DNA of 64,000 nt. It comes from Thalassovita mediterranea. GTDB taxonomy: Bacteria > Pseudomonadota > Alphaproteobacteria > Rhodobacterales > Rhodobacteraceae. The stretch lies in NCBI RefSeq assembly GCF_001458435.1, contig NZ_CYSF01000009.1, positions 152,571 through 216,570 on the forward strand, read 5' to 3'. Positions 9,921 through 19,757 of the stretch are shown one piece after another. The notes beneath the pieces were generated by a model that made no database searches, was not told where the DNA came from, and worked only from the letters and a program-made list of their open reading frames with translations. The position numbers were made by a program, and so were the translations under genes. Each line of letters opens with the position of its first letter. The stretch's first letter is position 1.

Positions 9921-11086
9921 GCGCTGGCCGCGTCATAGCGACAGCCCGCCAGTCGCGCAAACCGGCCCAGTTCTGCCTCAAGCCGCGCCTGCCGCCCCCT
10001 GCCCCAGCGCACACCGGGCTCAGGCCAGATCTGCCTCAGTGTCAACTGCCCAGCCTTGCGATCTGCGGTCACCTCAACACGGCCGACAAACTGCGTGCCC
10101 TCCAGCAGCGGGTAGACATAATACCCATAGCGCCGCTTGGCCGCGGGCACGAACATTTCGACCCGATATTCCATGCCAAACAGCCGTTCAAGTCGGTCGC
10201 GGTCCCGAATGGCCGGATCAAACGGGTTGAGGATCCGCATCCGCTGCACCGGCGCGCGCAGCGCTTCGATCCGCGCCTCAATATCCGGTGCGGCCCAGGC
10301 CTGCCAACGCTGGCCCGCAGCGCCCTCGACCTCCACCGGCACCAGATCCTGCGCTGCTGCGTCAAGCCATGCCTTGCACTCTGCCGCGCTCATCGCGTCC
10401 CAGAATTTCTGAATCTCGCCTGCCGTGGCAAACCCCAGCCGATCCAGTGCGGCGCGACACAGCCAATCTACCTGATCCCCATCCGTCACCTGCCGCTGGC
10501 GCAGCGCATCAGGGAAGACACGTTCGGGCAGATTATAATACTTGGTAAAGTTCTGCCGATAACAGGTCGCCAATTCGCCCGCATACCACATGTAATCCAA
10601 CGCCATCTTATGCGGTTTCTTGGCCCATGCGTGGTCTTTGGATTTGGGACCGGACTGAAACGCATGGGTCGACAGCGCGCCCTCTGCGGCAATGCGCGCC
10701 TTGATCTCAGCGCGCGCCTCTTCACCGGGCAGGCCCTTCCACCAGCCCGCTTTGCCCATCTGTTCCGCCTTACGACGGAACTGGCGCTGCCAATAGGGCA
10801 GAAACTGCATCGGCAGGACCGAGGCGTCATGGGTGAAGTGTTCAAACACCGCGCGGTCACGCGCCAACAGCGGATCAAACATCGCCTCACGGTAGGACGG
10901 ATGGCGCGACCACAGGATATGATGATGCGCGCGCGACACCACCTGCACCGTGTCCAGCTGCACAAACCCCAAACGGGTAATCATCTGTGGCAGATCAAGC
11001 GGCCCCGTCGGTGGTGCCAACAACAGGTGACTGTCAAGCCACAACTGCCGCGCCACCGCGTTGGGAATATGCAGCCGCGCGCCCAT
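9917..11086 (-). CDS. YcaQ/AlkX-type DNA glycosylase family protein (winged helix)
   Basis: A 389-residue member of the HTH_42/YcaQ family. E. coli YcaQ unhooks DNA interstrand crosslinks. The QxD catalytic motif expected of the YcaQ branch is present as Q-L-D (residues about 43-45, in GFVQLDTVQVV), as distinct from the QxQ of the AlkZ branch. HHHILWSRHPSY and the C-terminal YGYYVYPLLEGTQFVGRVE are family-typical. The ATG at 11086 overlaps the TGA of the upstream SDR gene as TGATG, so translation is probably coupled; a TTG one codon earlier is possible. The stop lies inside a CTAG shared with the convergent TfoX-like gene. Confidence 0.88.
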   Translation of the reverse strand: MGARLHIPNAVARQLWLDSHLLLAPPTGPLDLPQMITRLGFVQLDTVQVVSRAHHHILWSRHPSYREAMFDPLLARDRAVFEHFTHDASVLPMQFLPYWQRQFRRKAEQMGKAGWWKGLPGEEARAEIKARIAAEGALSTHAFQSGPKSKDHAWAKKPHKMALDYMWYAGELATCYRQNFTKYYNLPERVFPDALRQRQVTDGDQVDWLCRAALDRLGFATAGEIQKFWDAMSAAECKAWLDAAAQDLVPVEVEGAAGQRWQAWAAPDIEARIEALRAPVQRMRILNPFDPAIRDRDRLERLFGMEYRVEMFVPAAKRRYGYYVYPLLEGTQFVGRVEVTADRKAGQLTLRQIWPEPGVRWGRGRQARLEAELGRFARLAGCRYDAASA

Positions 11087-11838
11087 CAATCACGCAGCGC
11101 CGGCAGGCCCACACCGGTAGAGTCAAACCCGCCATCTGCGGCGATCACCTGACCGGTCACGTAACTGGCCGCATCACTGCATAGGAATGTAATCACACCA
11201 GCAATCTCCGCCTCGCTGCCATAACGGTTGAGGGGGATGGCGTCATGATAGGCCGCAATGATTTCGGGGCTATGCACGGCCATCGCCAGCTTGGTGCGCA
11301 CCGGCCCGGGACAAACGCAATTGGCGCGAATGCCATATTCGCCCAGCTCTGCCGCCTGCTGTTTGGTCATATGAATAACCGCCGCCTTGGAGGTGCCATA
11401 AGCCACCCTGAGCGTGGAGGCCCGCAAGCCCGAGATCGAGCCGATATTCACCACTGCCCCGCGCGTTTCCTTCAGCGCAGGAACCGCCGCCTGCGTACAT
11501 AGGAACACCCCATCAAGGTTGGTCGCCATCACCCGTTTCCACATGGCGTAATCACAGTCTTCGATCGGACCAAACTCTGCCACACCAGCGTTATTGACCA
11601 AAGCGTCCAAACGCCCGAACCGCGCCAGCACCTCGGCAACCATCGCCGTTACAGCCTCTGGATCGCTTACATCACAGACGAACCCTGCCGCCTGCGCGCC
11701 CAGATCCGCCGTTGCGGCCGCCAGCTCATCTGCATCCCAGTCGATCAACGCCACCGACCAACCGCTTGCCAAAAACTGCTTCGCCGTCTCCAACCCAATC
11801 CCGCGCGCCGCGCCGGTTACCAATGCGACTTTCACCAT
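11086..11838 (-). CDS. Short-chain dehydrogenase/reductase
   Basis: A classical SDR of 250 residues, an NAD(P)-dependent oxidoreductase of unknown substrate. The cofactor motif TGAARGIG is at residues 8-15, NNAG near 85, catalytic Ser in IGSISG, and Tyr-x-x-x-Lys in YGTSK. The Asp at the end of the second beta strand (ALIDWD) favours NAD over NADP. The ATG at 11838 has GGAGGGGG just upstream; 13 more in-frame codons upstream are not needed. It is translationally coupled to the following YcaQ-type gene, an unusual pairing. Confidence 0.88.
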   Translation of the reverse strand: MVKVALVTGAARGIGLETAKQFLASGWSVALIDWDADELAAATADLGAQAAGFVCDVSDPEAVTAMVAEVLARFGRLDALVNNAGVAEFGPIEDCDYAMWKRVMATNLDGVFLCTQAAVPALKETRGAVVNIGSISGLRASTLRVAYGTSKAAVIHMTKQQAAELGEYGIRANCVCPGPVRTKLAMAVHSPEIIAAYHDAIPLNRYGSEAEIAGVITFLCSDAASYVTGQVIAADGGFDSTGVGLPALRD

Positions 11839-12002
11839 CGCCCCCTCCTTCAAAACTCCCCAAAGGCTAGCCGCCACAAAACCACAATGAAAGACCGGAC
11901 AACTCCCCCCTATCTTTCAATGTTCCCAAAATACTCTGGGTGAATGCGGTCAAAATCCCATTTTGAACACAGAGGGCAAAGCCCTACCAGAACGCCGCAT
12001 AA

Positions 12003-12038
12003 GAAAAACGCCCGTAACCATCAGGTCACGGGCGTTCT
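12003..12038 (-). terminator. Rho-independent terminator of ndk
   Basis: The inverted repeat AACGCCCGT / ACGGGCGTT is followed on the minus strand by TTTTTC. It lies about 30 bases beyond the ndk stop. Confidence 0.85.
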
Positions 12039-12067
12039 TAATCTCATCAACCGTTAGGGCGGGTGGC

Positions 12068-12490
12068 TTAGCCTACCAGCTCCAGACCGGAGAAGAAGTA
12101 TGCGATTTCAACCGCTGCGGTTTCAGCTGCGTCGGAACCGTGAACCGAGTTTTCGCCGATCGACAGAGCGAACTCTTTACGGATGGTGCCTTCGGCAGCT
12201 TCGGCAGGGTTGGTTGCGCCCATAACTTCGCGGTTTTTCGCGATGGCGTCTTCGCCTTCCAGAACCTGAACAACGATCGGCTCGGACGCCATGAATTCGC
12301 ACAGTTCGTCGTAGAAGGGACGCTCAGCGTGCACAGCGTAGAAAACGCCAGCTTGGGCTTTGGTCAGGTGGATGCGCTTTTGTGCAACGATGCGCAGGCC
12401 AGCGGCTTCCAGTTTGGCGTTGATGGCGCCGGTCAGGTTGCGTTTGGTTGCGTCGGGTTTGATGATCGAGAAAGTGCGCTGTACAGCCAT
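12068..12490 (-). CDS. ndk: Nucleoside diphosphate kinase
   Basis: The enzyme transfers the gamma phosphate from ATP to NDPs through a phosphohistidine, balancing cytosolic (d)NTP pools. At 140 residues it is of standard length. [18 protein letters not shown] is the family N-terminus and the active-site His117 lies in NSVHGSD. The ATG at 12490 has GAGG about 9 nt upstream. It is a single-gene unit with its own terminator. Confidence 0.97.
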   Translation of the reverse strand: MAVQRTFSIIKPDATKRNLTGAINAKLEAAGLRIVAQKRIHLTKAQAGVFYAVHAERPFYDELCEFMASEPIVVQVLEGEDAIAKNREVMGATNPAEAAEGTIRKEFALSIGENSVHGSDAAETAAVEIAYFFSGLELVG

Positions 12491-12574
12491 CGGAGTATCC
12501 TCAAAGGTCAAAGACCAGGCACCACGCCCGGCCAATTCAATTCTGGCGCCTGCTAGCACGGGAAATGGCGTTTG

Positions 12575-12596
12575 AAAAGCCTGTTGATAGGCTTCG
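12575..12596 (-). terminator. Terminator-like hairpin after the MFS gene
   Basis: AAGCCT (12577-12582) and AGGCTT (12589-12594) form a 6-bp stem, with TTTTC following on the minus strand. The stem is short but correctly placed, 52 bases after the stop of the exporter gene. Confidence 0.55.
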
Positions 12597-12647
12597 CGAT
12601 CACCTTCTTTGGCGCGCCGTTTCGGAACGCAGGATTTGGCGCTGGCT

Positions 12648-13829
12648 TTATGGGCGCTCCAGCCGCGGGATAAGCAGCGCGCAGATCAGTGCCAGCGCAC
12701 CACAGGTGGCCATCGACAGCATCAAGATCGCAGCCCCGTTCTGGCCATCCACGATTGAGGAGACGAGCGGCGTCAGGATCGCGCCGACCACCACCCCCAG
12801 CGCGCCAGAGAGGCCAGAGGCAGAGCCCGCCAGATGCGGTGCCACATTCATCACCCCGACATTCGCGCCCGGCAGGGTCAAACCGTTGCCAAATCCCAAA
12901 AAGACCGCCCCGACAAAAATCACAAACGGGTTGACCAGTCCTATGGCCAGCACCACCGCTGCGCCCAGACACCCCAGCATCGACACCCAGCGCCCATAGA
13001 TGATCATCCGCAACACGCCCGTGCGCACCGCCAGACGGGTGTTGATCAGGTTGCCCGCCATGAACCCAACGGCTGTAGCCCCCATCAGCATCCCGACCAT
13101 CGGGGTCGACAGGCCCAGGATATCCTCGCCAACCAGCGGCGCACCAGCGAGGTAGGCGTAAAACCCACCAAGCGAGAAGACCAGAATGCCGCTATAGGCC
13201 CAGAACAACCCCGACCGCAGAACCAGCGGGTATGCCCGGAACTGCGCGGCAAAACTGGCCTGACGGTTGGTGTTGGTTTCTGACAGATCAAACCAGCACA
13301 GGATAAACACCCCCAGCCCCGACAGCGCCAACAGACCAAAGACGGATCGCCAGCCAAAGAGGCTATCCAAAATGCCCCCCAACGCGGGTCCCAATAGCGG
13401 TGCCAATGCCATCGCCGCGCCGATCTGGGCAATGCGTTTGGCCGCATCTTGGGGGTCATAGACATCGCGCACCACCGCACGGCTCAGGACCATACCCGAT
13501 ACGATCCCGCCCTGCCCCAGTCGAAACAGCAAAAACGTCCAGATGTCGCCTGCCAATGCACAGCCGAGAGAGGCCAGCGTAAACACCGCGACACCCCACA
13601 GAACCACCGGACGGCGCCCATAGCGATCAGACAGCGGCCCCATCAGCATCTGCAACACTGCCGAGATCAGCAAAAACCCCGAGATTGACAGCGCCGCCAT
13701 GGTGAAGCTGACGCCAAAATCTGCCGCGATCCCCCCAAGCGAGGGCAGGAAGATATTCAGCGACATCACCGCAACGGATGTCAGCAGGATCAGCGTCAAC
13801 AGATGCGGTTTGCGCGCGCCGGCTGTCAT
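12648..13829 (-). CDS. MFS drug exporter, Bcr/CflA family
   Basis: A 12-TM inner-membrane proton-coupled exporter of 393 residues. The loop motif [16 protein letters not shown] between TM2 and TM3 and [10 protein letters not shown] in TM4-5 are typical of the Bcr/CflA branch, which includes bicyclomycin, sulfonamide and florfenicol exporters. Substrate cannot be predicted. The ATG at 13829 has AAAGGA about 8 nt upstream. It is divergent from the ABC-F gene across 281 bases; no regulator gene is adjacent. Confidence 0.88.
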   Translation of the reverse strand: MTAGARKPHLLTLILLTSVAVMSLNIFLPSLGGIAADFGVSFTMAALSISGFLLISAVLQMLMGPLSDRYGRRPVVLWGVAVFTLASLGCALAGDIWTFLLFRLGQGGIVSGMVLSRAVVRDVYDPQDAAKRIAQIGAAMALAPLLGPALGGILDSLFGWRSVFGLLALSGLGVFILCWFDLSETNTNRQASFAAQFRAYPLVLRSGLFWAYSGILVFSLGGFYAYLAGAPLVGEDILGLSTPMVGMLMGATAVGFMAGNLINTRLAVRTGVLRMIIYGRWVSMLGCLGAAVVLAIGLVNPFVIFVGAVFLGFGNGLTLPGANVGVMNVAPHLAGSASGLSGALGVVVGAILTPLVSSIVDGQNGAAILMLSMATCGALALICALLIPRLERP

Positions 13830-14110
13830 TGGTGATCCTTTCAAACGTGCTGCATGCGGGGGGACAGTCACCTTAGATAAGTCGCAGCTGCGCTTTGACC
13901 ACAAAGATGCACCCGCCTGTGCTACGCCGCCGTTGCACACTCTGCAAGGGTTTTACACCCGTCAGTTGCGCACAATAACTATACGTGATCTAGACACAGG
14001 CGCGATTAGGAGTGTGATAAAGAGCGCGGTTTCGCAACCGTCACAGGCTTCGGTCCTATTGGGTGTACCGCAGATTGACTTGCCCGCCTCTCTCTGGCAC
14101 TCCGCCCTTT
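13830..14110. other. Divergent intergenic region
   Basis: Between the exporter (minus) and the ABC-F gene (plus). It must hold both promoters. TTGACT at about 14075 is a possible -35 for the ABC-F gene but I find no matching -10. No other structure seen. Confidence 0.35.
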
Positions 14111-15964
14111 ATGCTACGGATCCAAGACATCAGCTATTCCATCGAAGGCCGCCCCCTGTTTGAAGGGGCCAGCGCCACCATTCCCACCGGCCACAAGGTC
14201 GGCCTGATCGGCCGCAATGGTGCGGGAAAAACCACGTTATTCAAGCTGATACGCGGCGACCTACATTTGGATGGCGGCTCTATCGACCTGCCCTCGCGCG
14301 CCCGCATTGGCGGTGTTGCGCAGGAAGTGCCGGGCAATGAGGTGTCGCTGATTGACACGGTTCTGGCCGCCGACACCGAACGCGCCGCCCTGATGGCCGA
14401 GGCAGAGAGCGCAACCGATCCCGCCCGCATCGCTGAGGTGCAGACGCGACTGGCCGATATCGACGCCTGGTCGGCAGAGGCGCGCGCCAGCAACATCCTG
14501 CGCGGCCTTGGCTTTGATGCCGAAGAACAGCGCATGCCCTGTTCGGCCTTCTCTGGTGGCTGGCGGATGCGCGTGGCGCTGGCGGCGGTGCTGTTTGCCG
14601 AACCTGACCTACTGCTGCTGGATGAACCGACCAACTACCTCGACCTCGAAGGTGCGTTGTGGCTGGAAAACTACCTGACGAAATACCCCCACACGGTGCT
14701 GATCATCAGCCACGACCGCGATCTGCTGAACCGCGCTGTCGGGTCGATCCTGCACCTGGAGGGGCGGCAGCTGACCTATTACACTGGCCCCTATGACCAA
14801 TTCGCCGCGCAGCGTGCGGCGCAACGGGCTGTGCAATCGGCAGCGGCGAAGAAGCAAGAGGCGCAGCGTGCGCATTTGCAGAGCTTCGTTGATCGCTTCA
14901 AGGCCAAGGCCAGCAAGGCCAAACAGGCGCAAAGCCGTGTGAAGATGCTGGAAAAGATGGAAACCATCCGCGCCCCCGAAGATGCGGCGCGCACCGTCTT
15001 TACCTTCCCTGAACCAGAAACCCTGTCACCGCCGATCATTTCCACACAGGATGCCAGCGTCGGCTATGACGGCACGCCTGTGCTGCGGCGGCTGAACCTG
15101 CGCATTGATCAGGACGACCGCATCGCGCTGCTGGGTAAAAACGGTCAGGGCAAATCCACGCTGGCCAAACTGCTGTCTGACCGGCTGGAGGTGCTGGAAG
15201 GCGGCATCAACCGATCCGGCAAGCTGCGCATCGGCTTCTTTGCCCAGCATCAGGTGGATGAGCTACACGTCGATGAAACCCCGCTGCAGCACCTGCAACG
15301 GGAACTGCCCGATCAACACCCCAGCAAACTGCGGGCGAAACTGGCGGGCTTTGGCCTGATGGCGGAACAGGCGGAAACAGAGGTGGGGCGTCTGTCTGGC
15401 GGCCAAAAGGCGCGGCTGTCGCTGCTGCTGGCCACCCTGCCCGCGCCGCAGCTGTTGATCCTGGATGAACCGACCAACCACCTAGATATCGAAAGCCGCG
15501 AGGCACTGGTAGAGGCGCTCAGCGCCTATGGCGGCGCGGTGGTGCTGGTCAGCCACGATATGCACCTGTTGTCGATGGTCGCGGATCGTTTGTGGCTGGT
15601 CAAAGACGGTGCAGTGAAACCCTACGACGAGGATCTGCAGGCCTATCGCCAGATGCTGCTGGCTGCAGATACGCCGCCAAAGGCTGAGAAGCCCAAAGTA
15701 GCAGCCCCCAAACGCGCCAGCCGCGATCAGATCCTTGCCCTGCGCGCCGAGGCCCGCAAAGGCGAAGAGCGGATCGAAAAGCTGCAAGCGATGGAAGAAA
15801 AGCTGCAGGAACGGCTGGCCGACCCGACGCTGTTTACCGATCGGAAAGACGAAGGCGTCATGCTGCAGAAGAAATACGCCGAGCTGAAGGATGCGGTGGA
15901 ACGCGCCGAAGAGCTGTGGATGGAGGCGTTGGAACGGCTGGAGGCGGCAGAGGCGCAAGCGTAA
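14111..15964 (+). CDS. ABC-F family ATPase (YheS/Uup-like)
   Basis: A soluble twin-ATPase of 617 residues without membrane segments; ABC-F proteins act on the ribosome. Domain 1 has Walker A GRNGAGKTT, signature FSGGWRMR and Walker B LLLLDEPTNYLD. A charged linker (about residues 235-300) follows. Domain 2 has GKNGQGKST, LSGGQKARLS and LLILDEPTNHLD. A C-terminal coiled coil from about residue 540 is typical of the YheS/Uup group. The start MLRIQDISYSIEG fits the family, but no Shine-Dalgarno sequence is visible before the ATG; a GTG at 14063 is the alternative. Confidence 0.9.
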   Translation: MLRIQDISYSIEGRPLFEGASATIPTGHKVGLIGRNGAGKTTLFKLIRGDLHLDGGSIDLPSRARIGGVAQEVPGNEVSLIDTVLAADTERAALMAEAESATDPARIAEVQTRLADIDAWSAEARASNILRGLGFDAEEQRMPCSAFSGGWRMRVALAAVLFAEPDLLLLDEPTNYLDLEGALWLENYLTKYPHTVLIISHDRDLLNRAVGSILHLEGRQLTYYTGPYDQFAAQRAAQRAVQSAAAKKQEAQRAHLQSFVDRFKAKASKAKQAQSRVKMLEKMETIRAPEDAARTVFTFPEPETLSPPIISTQDASVGYDGTPVLRRLNLRIDQDDRIALLGKNGQGKSTLAKLLSDRLEVLEGGINRSGKLRIGFFAQHQVDELHVDETPLQHLQRELPDQHPSKLRAKLAGFGLMAEQAETEVGRLSGGQKARLSLLLATLPAPQLLILDEPTNHLDIESREALVEALSAYGGAVVLVSHDMHLLSMVADRLWLVKDGAVKPYDEDLQAYRQMLLAADTPPKAEKPKVAAPKRASRDQILALRAEARKGEERIEKLQAMEEKLQERLADPTLFTDRKDEGVMLQKKYAELKDAVERAEELWMEALERLEAAEAQA

Positions 15965-16060
15965 CACTTGGGGTAGACCGCTAGCGCATTTTGCCTTTGC
16001 ATCTGCCCCGCCCTTGCGTCATCTTCGCCGAACCCCGCCCAACGGCCTTAGAGGACATCC

Positions 16061-16690
16061 ATGGACAGCGCCTTTTTCATCACCGGTTTTGTCACCCTGT
16101 TTGTGATCATGGACCCGATCGGTCTGGCGCCGATCTTTATCGCGCTGACCCACGGCATGCCGCGCGCCAAACGTCGCGCGATTGGCCTGCGCGCCTGCGT
16201 GATTGCCGGCACGCTCTTGTCCCTCTTCGCCCTGGGGGGTGAGGCGGTGCTGGGCTTTGTCGGGATTTCCATGCCCGCCTTCCGCATTGCGGGCGGCATC
16301 CTGTTGTTCCTGACCGCGCTGGACATGCTATTTCAACGCCGCACCAAACGGCGCGAGGATCAGGCAGAACAGGCCGAAGAGGATGATCATACCGATGACC
16401 CCTCGGTCTTCCCCCTGGCCATGCCGCTGATTTCCGGCCCCGGCGCGATTGCCACGGTGATCCTCTTGTCCGGTCAGATCCCAGGCTGGGCCGGTCTGGT
16501 GTCGACGCTGACCATCATGTCGCTGGTGCTGATCATCACACTGATCCTGTTCTACAGCGCCGAACTGCTGGAAACCGCATTGGGCAAGACCGGCATCACC
16601 GTTGTCACCCGCCTGCTGGGAATGCTGCTGGCGGCGCTGTCGGTGCAGTTTGTGCTGGATGGGCTGAAGGATTTCGGCTTCGTCGGCTAA
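16061..16690 (+). CDS. MarC family integral membrane protein
   Basis: A 209-residue protein with about six TM segments and the family motifs FVIMDPIGLAPIF near the N-terminus and PLAMPLISGPGAIAT in the middle. MarC proteins were once linked to multiple antibiotic resistance but their function is unknown. A hydrophilic, acidic loop (residues about 93-112) separates the halves. AGAGGA precedes the ATG by 5 nt. It follows the ABC-F gene by 96 bases and precedes gyrA by 124. Confidence 0.88.
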   Translation: MDSAFFITGFVTLFVIMDPIGLAPIFIALTHGMPRAKRRAIGLRACVIAGTLLSLFALGGEAVLGFVGISMPAFRIAGGILLFLTALDMLFQRRTKRREDQAEQAEEDDHTDDPSVFPLAMPLISGPGAIATVILLSGQIPGWAGLVSTLTIMSLVLIITLILFYSAELLETALGKTGITVVTRLLGMLLAALSVQFVLDGLKDFGFVG

Positions 16691-16742
16691 GGCTGACGAC
16701 GCCCACAAAACCACACCAATCCGCCACCAAACGACACAAGCA

Positions 16743-16772
16743 TTGCAGGCCACATCCTGCCTCTGCTATAGT
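16743..16772 (+). promoter_or_regulatory. Candidate sigma-70 promoter of gyrA
   Basis: TTGCAG and TATAGT are separated by 18 bases and lie about 45 bases upstream of the gyrA start. The match is by eye. Confidence 0.45.
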
Positions 16773-16814
16773 CGTGACAACAAAATATAGACCAAGCAAG
16801 CGAGTGGCAGACAC

Positions 16815-19565
16815 GTGAGCGATACGCCTCAAACCCCTGAAAACGAAGAAGAAACCCCACGCGAGCGCATGGCGTTTGACGGCCCCAGCGTGTCCATCAC
16901 CGATGAGATGCGCAATTCCTACCTCGATTACGCGATGAGCGTGATCGTCAGCCGGGCGATTCCCGATCTGCGCGACGGTCTGAAACCGGTTCACCGCCGC
17001 ATTTTGTATGCGATGCACGAAACCGGAAACACCCACGAAAAAGCCTATCGCAAATCCGCCCGTCCGGTTGGCGACGTGATGGGTAAATACCACCCCCACG
17101 GCGACAGCGCGATCTATGACGCGCTGGTGCGGATGGCGCAGGACTTCTCTATGTCGCTGCCGCTGCTGGATGGTCAGGGCAACTTCGGCTCGATGGACGG
17201 GGATAACCCGGCGGCGATGCGTTACACTGAGGTGCGGATGGACAAACCCGCCGCCTTCGTGCTGGCCGACATCGAAAAAGAAACCGTTGATTTTCAGGAC
17301 AACTACGATGGCAAGGACCGTGAACCCACGGTTCTGCCCGCCCGCTTCCCCAACATGCTGGTCAACGGCGCAGGCGGTATTGCGGTGGGTATGGCCACCA
17401 ACATTCCGCCGCACAATCTGGGTGAAGTGATTGATGCCTGTCAGGCCCTGATCGAAGATCCCGACCTCAGCAGTGAACAGCTGATCCAATATGTGCCCGG
17501 CCCCGACTTCCCCACGGGCGGCATCATGCTTGGCCGATCCGGTGCGCGCAAAGCCTACCTAGAAGGCCGCGGCAGCGTCATCACCCGCGCCAAAACCCGT
17601 GTCGAGGAGATACGCAAGGACCGCTACGCCATTGTGGTGGATGAGATCCCCTATCAGGTGAACAAATCCTCAATGATCGAAAAGATCGCCGAACAGGTGC
17701 GCGAAAAGCGGATTGAGGGCGTCGCCCACGTTCAGGATGAATCCGACCGTAACGGTGTGCGCGTGGTGATCGAGCTGAAGCGTGACGCCACACCCGATGT
17801 GGTGTTGAACCAACTGTTCCGCTTCACCCCGATGCAGACCTCTTTCGGCTGTAACATGCTGGCGCTGAACGGCGGCCGCCCCGAACAGCTGACCCTGCGC
17901 CGGTTCCTGACCTGCTTCCTTGATTTCCGCGAAGACGTTGTAGCGCGCCGCACCGCCTATGAGCTGCGCAAGGCCCGCGAACGCAGCCACATCCTGTGTG
18001 GTCTGGCGGTGGCTGTGTCCAACGTGGATGAGGTGGTGGCAACCATCCGCTCCTCCGCCGACGCATCTGAAGCACGTGAAAAGCTGATGACCCGTCGCTG
18101 GCCCGCCCACGACATTGCGGAATACATCCAGCTGATCGACGATCCGACCCACAAGATGAATGAGGACGGAACGTATAATCTGTCCGAAACCCAGGCCCGC
18201 GCCATTCTGGAACTGCGCCTGCAGCGTCTGACCCAGATCGGCGTGAAGGAAGTCACGGATGAGCTGCAACAGCTGGCCGAAAAGATCCGCGAATGCCTGG
18301 AAATTCTGGCATCCCGCGAACGCATCCTGTCGATCATCAACGCCGAACTGGCTGAGGTGAAAGAACAATTCGCCGTGCCGCGCCGGACCGAGATCGTTGA
18401 TTGGTCCGGTGACATGGACGACGAAGACCTGATCGAACGTGAAGATATGGTCGTCACCGTCACCTCTGGCGGGTATATCAAACGCACGCCGCTGGCCGAT
18501 TTCCGCGCCCAGAAACGCGGCGGCAAGGGGCTGTCGGGTATGCAAACCAAGGAAGAGGATGTCGTTACCAACCTCTTCGTGGCGAACACCCATACGCAGC
18601 TGTTGTTCTTCACCACCGATGGCATGGCCTACAAGCTGAAGACATGGCGTCTGCCGCTGGGTGGCCGCACCGCCAAGGGCAAGGCGATTGTGAACATCCT
18701 GCCGATCCCAACCGGTGTGTCGATTGCCGCGATCATGCCTGTGGATCGGGCCGAGGATGAGTGGAACGACCTGCAGGTGGTTTTCGCCACCTCTGCCGGC
18801 ACCGTACGTCGCAACCGCCTGTCGGATTTCACCAATGTGAAATCAAACGGCAAGATCGCGATGAAGTTCGAGGATGATCATGCCGACACCCGCCTGATCA
18901 ACGCCCGCATCTGTTCCGAGGAAGACGATGTGATGCTGGTCACCAACTCGGGCCGTGCGATCCGCTTCCCGACAACTGAGGTGCGCGTGTTCAACTCGCG
19001 TGCGTCGGTCGGTGTCCGTGGCATCAAGCTGAACGGCGATGATGAGGTCGTGTCGATGTCGGTGATCCGCCACTTCGACGCCACGTCCGAGGAACGCGCC
19101 GCCTACCTGAAAATGCGCCGTGCGGTTGCTGGTCTGACGGACGATGCCGAAGGTGGTGATGAGGATGACGTGCCAGCGGGTGAGCTGTCACAGGAACGCT
19201 ATGCCGAAATGTCGGCGGTGGAAAACCTGATCCTGACCATCACAGAAGGCGGCGCTGGCAAGCTGAGCTCCAGCCACGACTACCCTGTGCGCGGTCGCGG
19301 CGGCCTTGGCGTTGCAGCGATGGACAAGGCGATGCGCGGTGGCGCGCTGGTGGCCTCCTTCCCGGTTGAGATGGACGATCAGGTGATGCTGGCAACCTCC
19401 AAGGGTCAATCGATCCGCGTGCCTGTGGATGGCATCTCCTTCCGCTCCCGCTCTGCTGGTGGGGTGCGGGTGTTCAACACTGGCAAGGGTGAAACGGTTG
19501 TGTCCGTGGCCCGCGTGGTGGAACAGGACGATGAAGACGGTGCAGAGGGTCAGACAGAGAGCTGA
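16815..19565 (+). CDS. gyrA: DNA gyrase subunit A
   Basis: The breakage-reunion subunit of gyrase, 916 residues. The active-site Tyr137 lies in [10 protein letters not shown]. The quinolone-resistance region reads [15 protein letters not shown] with Ser98 and Asp102 at the positions of E. coli Ser83 and Asp87, so no classical resistance substitution is seen. The C-terminal beta-pinwheel carries a GyrA-box variant, QKRGGKG. An acidic insert ([15 protein letters not shown]) lies between late pinwheel blades. The start codon is GTG at 16815; an overlapping GTG at 16804 stops after four codons. Confidence 0.97.
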   Translation: MSDTPQTPENEEETPRERMAFDGPSVSITDEMRNSYLDYAMSVIVSRAIPDLRDGLKPVHRRILYAMHETGNTHEKAYRKSARPVGDVMGKYHPHGDSAIYDALVRMAQDFSMSLPLLDGQGNFGSMDGDNPAAMRYTEVRMDKPAAFVLADIEKETVDFQDNYDGKDREPTVLPARFPNMLVNGAGGIAVGMATNIPPHNLGEVIDACQALIEDPDLSSEQLIQYVPGPDFPTGGIMLGRSGARKAYLEGRGSVITRAKTRVEEIRKDRYAIVVDEIPYQVNKSSMIEKIAEQVREKRIEGVAHVQDESDRNGVRVVIELKRDATPDVVLNQLFRFTPMQTSFGCNMLALNGGRPEQLTLRRFLTCFLDFREDVVARRTAYELRKARERSHILCGLAVAVSNVDEVVATIRSSADASEAREKLMTRRWPAHDIAEYIQLIDDPTHKMNEDGTYNLSETQARAILELRLQRLTQIGVKEVTDELQQLAEKIRECLEILASRERILSIINAELAEVKEQFAVPRRTEIVDWSGDMDDEDLIEREDMVVTVTSGGYIKRTPLADFRAQKRGGKGLSGMQTKEEDVVTNLFVANTHTQLLFFTTDGMAYKLKTWRLPLGGRTAKGKAIVNILPIPTGVSIAAIMPVDRAEDEWNDLQVVFATSAGTVRRNRLSDFTNVKSNGKIAMKFEDDHADTRLINARICSEEDDVMLVTNSGRAIRFPTTEVRVFNSRASVGVRGIKLNGDDEVVSMSVIRHFDATSEERAAYLKMRRAVAGLTDDAEGGDEDDVPAGELSQERYAEMSAVENLILTITEGGAGKLSSSHDYPVRGRGGLGVAAMDKAMRGGALVASFPVEMDDQVMLATSKGQSIRVPVDGISFRSRSAGGVRVFNTGKGETVVSVARVVEQDDEDGAEGQTES

Positions 19566-19591
19566 TCTGAGCGACATCGCTGAGAGATTGA

Positions 19592-19618
19592 AGCCGCCCT
19601 TCGGGGCGGTTTTTTTTG
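19592..19618 (+). terminator. Rho-independent terminator of gyrA
   Basis: CCGCCC, loop TTCG, GGGCGG is followed by eight T residues, 27 bases beyond the gyrA stop. Confidence 0.93.
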
Positions 19619-19646
19619 TGGAACAGTATTCGATTTGTGGTCTAGC

Positions 19647-19735
19647 GCCGCCCCGTGGGGGCGGAACGGCGCGGCCCAACAGTACCTGTTGGGCGGGACT
19701 TCAATACAAAACGGCGCCCCAAAGGGACGCCGCTC
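19647..19735. repeat. Cluster of hairpins between convergent genes
   Basis: Two hairpins follow the gyrA terminator: CCGCCCC/GGGGCGG (about 19649-19664) and GCCCAACA/TGTTGGGC (19674-19681 with 19687-19694). A third, GGCGCCCC/GGGACGCC at 19713-19732, has TTTT after it on the minus strand and is the likely terminator of the carboxypeptidase gene. Confidence 0.6.
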
Positions 19736-19757
19736 CATTCCATACGCTTGCGTAGGT

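Noticed and set aside
9545..11152. 535-codon plus-strand frame
   Set aside because: Only the first 100 or so codons are TfoX-like. The rest is the frameshift reading antisense through the YcaQ-type gene.
16815..19565. Quinolone-resistance mutation in gyrA
   Set aside because: Ser98 and Asp102, equivalent to E. coli Ser83 and Asp87, are both wild type.
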